NCBI RefSeq assembly: GCF_019175285.1
Contig: NC_056527.1
Span: 116,304,476 to 116,368,475, forward strand
Length of the DNA: 64,000 nt
From: Sceloporus undulatus
Taxonomy: Eukaryota > Chordata > Lepidosauria > Squamata > Phrynosomatidae
Reading direction: 5' to 3'
In this document: one piece after another, positions 21,716-64,000 of the stretch
How positions within the stretch are numbered: the first letter of the stretch is position 1
How the letters are laid out: every line of letters begins with the position of its first letter
Program-made: the position numbers and the translations under genes
Notes under the pieces: model-generated
The model's input: the letters and a program-made list of their open reading frames with translations, nothing else
The model's database searches: none
Told to the model about the DNA's origin: nothing

Positions 21716-24700
21716 TTGGTGACCACACATTTATAACTGGGAAAGGCCCTCACTGGTTCCAGGCGCATTAGGTAAAGGAGAATGGATGCCAGGTAGAATC
21801 CTCAGAGTTGGAAAGGCTCGCTAGAGCCATCTGTGCTAACCCCTGATGTCTTGATTCTACATTAGTCTGTACTGTTTTCCATGACTAGCATGGAAATGGA
21901 GGTTTCTGTATTCTTGGCAAAATAACTGTAAGGCAATACAGCTTGGTTCTACCCAAACAGCCTGAGGGTTGAGAAGAAATGGCCTCTTTCCTCCTCTGCT
22001 AGCCAACTGTTTCCTTTTGCTAATGAATTATTGAAGCCAAACAGACTGCTAGGATGGTGCAGTGTATTGTCCTTACTTCATGAGCCCCATCGCCTCTTCT
22101 GCCTTGTTTGCAGATACACAAAGTTAAAAATACACCTTCATCATAACAAAACATCAGGAAAGTGGTTTTGTATAAAAGTTGAGGCAGTGTGTATTTTTTG
22201 GGTTAAAGAATCTAAATCTGAGGGAAGATGGGACCCGAAAGAATGAAATACCTTCTTTCACATTAGACCTTGGTGGTGGCATGGGTTGGGTTCCTCTGGC
22301 ATCTGGAAGAGCAGTCATTGCCCAAGAGCACTTCCTTCCTCTGTGATGCATCCAGACTGCCTTCAGCCTCCAGTGTCTCCCTCTGGCTGATTCACGAGTT
22401 GAATTCCTCCAAGTGGCACAGCTGCCTCTTTATCTCAAGGTCCTGGCTTTCTTGAGACAAACGGTTGCAGCATTTCATCCATCATATCCTGTTTCATCAC
22501 CACTCTGGACCTCCAATCTGCCTTCCTCTCCTGACTTGAGACAATGCTACATCGAAACGGTCTGTGGGTGTCATTCAGGTGAGTCACTGTGCTTGGTCCA
22601 CCTGCGCCTGCAGCTAACAATGCAACAGGGCCAGGTAGTTGCAAACAAATGAGTGTGGAAGGATGTGACTAAACCTTTCAGTGGCCAAGGTATCTTGTTC
22701 CATAGAAATCCAGTTGGACATGTCTGTGAAGCAAAGCATCTTGTGACCAGGCTGGCAACCCGTTAACCAACCAGCCTCTACATTTGAGTACTGGCTTTAT
22801 GAGACCAAAGAGAAATTCCTGATTTAAAAGGTAAATGTCTGAAATCAACTACTACATTTCAAGGAAGAACTGGTGAGAGAATGAGTGAAAAGTGTGAATG
22901 CTTAATACATGAATGTTCACAAATTGCAATATGTTTTTGACTCTTTGTGAATAGATTATCTTGAGAGAATGGGTTAATGTCAAAGCTCAGTCCCAAATGC
23001 AGAGCTTGGAAAAGTTACTTTTTGTGCGACTGCTCCTAGACCCTCCCCACCAGTATAGCCAGTGGAGATAGTGACTGAACTGGGAATGTGGAAGCTGCCT
23101 CCAAAAAGCACCTTTTCTGAGCAAGCGCCTACATATTAGGAGCCCTACAGCGCATTAGTATGGACCGCTCTGGACAGGTGAATATACAGGGCTGCCGACG
23201 TGAGCGGTCCTGTTCCAGTGCTATTGTCCCTGTGAATGTAATCGGTGGGATTTGGGGGGGGGGGGGTTTAAATTCTCAAGAGATTGATTCTGTGCCTTAG
23301 AAGGAGGAAGAGCAAGTGGGAGAGCATCACTACCACTATTTTAAAGTAAGTTTCAAAACAAAGCACAAAGTAAGTTCACAATTTTCTTAATGGAAGAACT
23401 CAAGAGACAATTATGCCAAGCTAGGAGGACATGTTTTCACTGCTAACTCTACCAGCCTTTAGCATTTTTAAAAATTAAGCGAATTTAAACCTTAGAATTA
23501 GATCAGCATAACTACTATTCAAAAAATTAGCTCTTTTGTCTCCCCCCCCCCCCCAATTGCTCATGGGAGTTCATTTGGTTTACAAAGCTTGAGGTGCAGT
23601 AAAACCCAATTGTGTGATTTCACAGAGACCACAAATAAGAACTAAAGCTAGATAAGGAACTATACAAAAGCTACCCCGATAGCACAAGGGAAGGCTTCCA
23701 GCGCAGTAGCAGCCTGCTGCTTTCCATCTAGCCTGTTCCAGGTTCAGTTTCCATGGAGCTTCTCACCCCAAATCCTGAGGTGTTGCAGCAAGTCGGTGTA
23801 GATACTATTGAATTTAAAAGTGCCTTCTGAAAAGACTACCGCTGGCTACAGTGGGGTGCGGATCAGGGAGCTGTGGTTCAAAAAAGATTTGTCCCAAGTT
23901 CTGAGCTGGGCCAAAGGTTTGAATAAATCCATGGCAGCTTCCTATACTTTTTTTAGGATGCCAAAGCTAGATATCCAAAGTGGTGATCAAGGAGCAAAAG
24001 CTGGGAGGAATGCCACCATTTACAAGAGGCCAAGGCAAATGGGACTGGAGACGAAGATCTGAGGGTGAGCCATGCCCTCTAACAAACCATCACTTGCATC
24101 AATGGGCTCTAGTACGCAGCAGCAGCCCTAGATGGGATCGAACTTCCATAGAAGCTTAGTGACCCCACAAATAGTTTGATGCTTGAATGTTAAGATTTGT
24201 CAGGTGGTAGAGGATTCAACATCAGTGATGGCTGCAGAGGCAGATGGGTTCAGAACAGCTTCCCACGTTGGTCCTGAGCAATAAAAGGGGGAGAATTCTG
24301 CATACATGAAACAAGTGGAGAAACCAAGCCTGGTGGCATCATATGAATGAAGCACTTGCAATTGGCTTTCAGCATTCTGAACCCAGTACTTCAGATACTG
24401 AGCTTGAAAAAGCTACTTCAGACTACAACTATCTGAATCTCCCAACTGGCATGTTACTGGATGCCTATTGCACCAGTGGCAACTTCCAAACTATTTGCAA
24501 GCCATACTGCTCTGTAGTGTTTAGAGAGACTATGACCCTATTTAGAGGAGGATGAGGAGGAAGAGGGTGGTGGTGGTGGTGGAATAGCCAGGTGTTAAAA
24601 CAGTTTGGCAGAGAAAAACTTCCACAGGTTTGTTTTGGGTGATGCTACTCTACAAGCACTGGCACCTCAATATCCTCATGAAATTGGCTCCAAGTCATCT

Positions 24701-25408
24701 CCAGGGACAAGAAACTGAATGACTAGGCCACCCAGGCAAAACAGGATAGATGGAGATGGCACTATTCCTTTGAGGGGTTTGTCTGCCCTTGTCAGAAACA
24801 AGATGCAAGAAATGGAGAGCTGTTTGCAGAGAGCTGTTCACTGCCATCTGCTGGCAAACGTTTTCCTGCCGCATCAACACTCCCCTTTTAAATTGGGTTG
24901 GTAAGATGCAAAAGCAGAATATTCTCATTTTCAGCCCCATCTCTCTTCCTCTACATAAAGAACATCCATCATCCACTATGTTGAAAATCCATGTGTTTCC
25001 TGTTAGTGGTGTGTCTTCCTTTTCCCTTGAAATTGTACAGCATTCTTCTATGCCATGCTACATAACCTTTCCATTCTCAGAATGGGCATTATCAAGCCTT
25101 TGTGAAGTCTATCCAGTTGGGCAACTGGGACCCAGGGTCAGTTGCTTCAGGAACTCACCATAACACAGAAAATGTTGTGGTGAGTTGTCTGTATGTCTGT
25201 TTCCACTCTCAATATCCTACTAGCCTACACACATACATTACCACAGCTGTTCAAGAAGCATGACCATGGAAAAGGTTTAGATGCCTTTACTCAAAATAAA
25301 ATCTGACACGTATTTTTCTTTTCTTTCCAACCTCTTGGAGAAAGAACTGGTCTCCTATACTTTTAAACATGCCTTGCACATTGATGCTGCTCTATAAATA
25401 TACTAATT
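21716..25408. other. Gap between convergent RNF227 and CHD3, no gene seen
   Basis: Read on both strands: short open frames only, with none recognisable. A G run lies at 23257-23268 and a C run at 23541-23553. At about 23585-23640 the words 'acccaattgtgtgatttcac' and 'agaccacaaataagaact' are one arm of the MITE found at 59885-60110. A GGT-repeat patch lies at 24568-24583. Confidence 0.45.
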
Positions 25409-25592
25409 ATTTGTGGGCCTTGAAGTCATTTCTTTGACTTATGGTGACCCTAAGGAAAACCTATCATGGGATTTTCAAATACTGGTTCAGAGCAGCTTTG
25501 TCCTTGCCTTCCTCTGAGGCTGAGAGCACGGGATCTGGTTTCCTGGCCTCCAGAGTCATAGTCCAATGCATAAAACGTTATACCATGCTGGC
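25409..25592 (-). mobile_element. tRNA-derived SINE, reverse orientation
   Basis: 'ccttgaagtcatttctttga', 'gacttatggtgaccctaagg' and 'gccttcctctgaggctgaga' are the complement of the squamate SINE body, ending in the tRNA-head relic 'cataaaacgttataccatgc'. It is moderately diverged. Confidence 0.75.
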
Positions 25593-25595
25593 TGC

Positions 25596-25740
25596 CTATT
25601 ATTATTAACCTTTATTTATAAAGCGCTGTAAATTTACACAGCGCTGTACATACAATCTTTTTAATTGGACGGTTCCCTGCCCTCAGGCTTACAATCTAAA
25701 AAGACACGACACAAAAGGAGAAGGGAGTGGTGGTGGGGAA
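25596..25740 (-). mobile_element. Non-LTR retrotransposon 3' tail
   Basis: 'aacctttatttataaagcgc', 'gtaaatttacacagcgctgt' and 'ttccctgccctcaggcttac' form a 3' end with a terminal ATT run. It is nearly identical to 38074-38222 (-) and to the end of 49436-49895 (+). The family name is not assigned. Confidence 0.7.
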
Positions 25741-26639
25741 AGAGCCTATTATACTAAAACTGACATTGTCAAGGATACTTTACCTCAGAAGCAGGTACTG
25801 TGGGGGCCTTGTGTCCCTTGCCTGGCGTGAATAACTACCAACAGCAAAAGTTAGTTGGATCACAGAGCATCATGTTCTAGCAATGTATTGAGGCGATCTC
25901 TTAAAAAGGACAGTGTAGCTGTACACACTGCAGAAAAATGAATGTATGTGCAAATTGTATCTTACTTTTCAGATTTGGTTGTTACTACTAACCATAAGGA
26001 AGGCTATGAATTCAGGAATTATAATGAAAGAATCCTATTCCTGCACTAGAAAAACAATGCTTCCGTCCACTCTTCAAACTTTTCTTTGAGCCCCAAAGTC
26101 CTGTTACGTCTGTATCACTTTAATACCAGCTGTCGGCCACAGATAATCATACCTAAATCACTGCAAAGATGAATAAAAAAAATGGGAATGACTGCAAAAG
26201 CACAGCATTCACACTGCCAACCACATACATTTATGATACACGACCAGTCTTCATACTTTTGCACATTAATGCATTTTGTGATGTGTGTCAGATTGTGCAA
26301 AATGAGCAGAGAGAAAAGAAGAGACTCAACAAAACACTGGTTTCCTCTTTCAAAACCTTGATGCTTCCAGAAGGATGGCTCCTGAAGCCAACAGTCAAAA
26401 GATACAGTGCAGGTAATCCCACCTTCCCATGCAAAAAAAACCCCAAAACGTTTCTTGTCTTGTAAGGGACAAGAACAGAGGGGTAAGAAAATATGTGAAG
26501 GTCAGACCAGAAAGGAGGAGGAGGATGTCATGCCATTTGTATATTTGTGTGAATGAAACAAAGCAGGGCATTTGCACCAGGAAGGTTTTGTCTAGAAGCC
26601 AATCACCACCAACACAAAGGAGGCATAACACGTCTGGGT

Positions 26640-27436
26640 TATGTAGCCAAGGAAACGGCCTTTATTCTGCAAGGCTTAAACAAGAAGTGACTTGAGATTC
26701 AGCAACAAATCCAGGAGTGCAGCTTGGCCCTGCTACTGCCTCTTCCCTGCACCCAAAGAAGCTTCATTCCAAGAACTGGGTCGGAGGGAGGAAGGGCAAG
26801 AGGCAGCCCCTGCTCCCAGCAAGGGCCACCTTGACACTGGCTCCTCTCCCCACTGCAGAGAACCGCGCATGGCTAGGGAGTGTCTCCCCTCCCACATCTG
26901 CCCCATGATTGCCCCATAGAGAGTTCAAGCACAAGTGGGGAGTTTTTTTTTTAAACATACAGGATGAATGTGTATACATTATATATATATTCATATTTAT
27001 AGAGTCACTTTGCAGTGCTTCCCAAAGATTTGCACTGCTGGGGGCAAACAGCACAGAGCCAGGTTGCCCCCTCCTGTCACAGGCAGGAAACCCCAAAGAT
27101 GAGAGTCCCATCAGAAGACCTGGGTCTCCAGTTCCATCCCCATTCCTCTTCCTTCTCCAGCCCAGAATGGAACCCCAGTGCCTCCTGACTCCCAAGCGTC
27201 TCTCTGGTTGAAACCAGCTGGTTGTGAAGCCCACGTCCCCTTACCCAAGAAGAGGAAACGGGAGGGGCAACAAAATCAAGCAAAGGGGAGCTGCGGTGGG
27301 CCTGACCGACCCACTCTGCCCCCCACACCCCCCAAGGCAAAGCCATCAATGTGATCAGGAAATAAAAAAGAAGAGAGGCTTGAGGGGAGTGTTCTGCCAG
27401 AGGCAGGACCTGTCCAGACGTGAGCAGGCGGGTGCC
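26640..27436 (-). other. CHD3: CHD3 3' UTR
   Basis: About 0.8 kb lies between the TGA (27437-27439) and the first canonical signal, AATAAA on the minus strand (TTTATT at 26661-26666). It contains a TA-rich run at 26978-27000. The transcript end near 26640 is inferred. Confidence 0.65.
26661..26666 (-). terminator. CHD3 polyadenylation signal
   Basis: The sequence reads AATAAA on the minus strand and is the first canonical hexamer after the CHD3 stop codon. Confidence 0.7.

Positions 27437-64000
<36,564 letters not shown>

Overview
The window is vertebrate nuclear DNA, most likely from a squamate reptile and perhaps an iguanian lizard. Three multi-exon genes are present with canonical introns. 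The interspersed repeats are typical of lizards: CR1 3' ends finishing in ATTCTATG-type tails, tRNA-derived and 5S-rRNA-derived SINEs, Penelope elements, and many short inverted-repeat MITEs. Species was not determined.

Layout, left to right. (1) Positions 1-4339 hold the last three coding exons of KCNAB3 (+), the voltage-gated potassium channel beta-3 subunit of aldo-keto reductase fold. (2) Positions 4340-16000 are intergenic, with four CR1 fragments, a 5S-derived SINE, a SINE fragment fused to CR1, and several MITEs. (3) Positions 16040-20410 hold RNF227 (+), a small C3HC4 RING protein with a CpG-rich promoter carrying a palindromic CRE, CCAAT boxes and a TATA box. Its second coding exon is only 53 bp and lies 3.5 kb downstream; its 3' UTR probably runs to the AATAAA at 21691. 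(4) A gene-free convergent gap spans about 21715-26640. (5) From 26640 to beyond the right edge lies CHD3 (-), the Mi-2 alpha ATPase of the NuRD complex. I resolve 36 exons (63910 down to 27437), about 1,828 codons, lacking only the N-terminal exons that lie past 64000.

The order and orientation (KCNAB3 and RNF227 on one strand, convergent with CHD3) matches the mammalian block as I recall it from human 17p13.1, which supports the paralogue calls. The genes share no pathway: KCNAB3 acts on channels, RNF227 is a probable ubiquitin ligase, and CHD3 remodels chromatin.

I found no clearly new biological system. The points most worth a second look are: one extra base in an A7 run that breaks the CHD3 reading frame in chromodomain 2 (probably an assembly error); a GC-AG intron in CHD3; the tiny second exon and promoter of RNF227; an 86-nt hairpin in a CHD3 intron that pairs better on the transcribed strand; and a Penelope copy with a perfect 12-bp target duplication.
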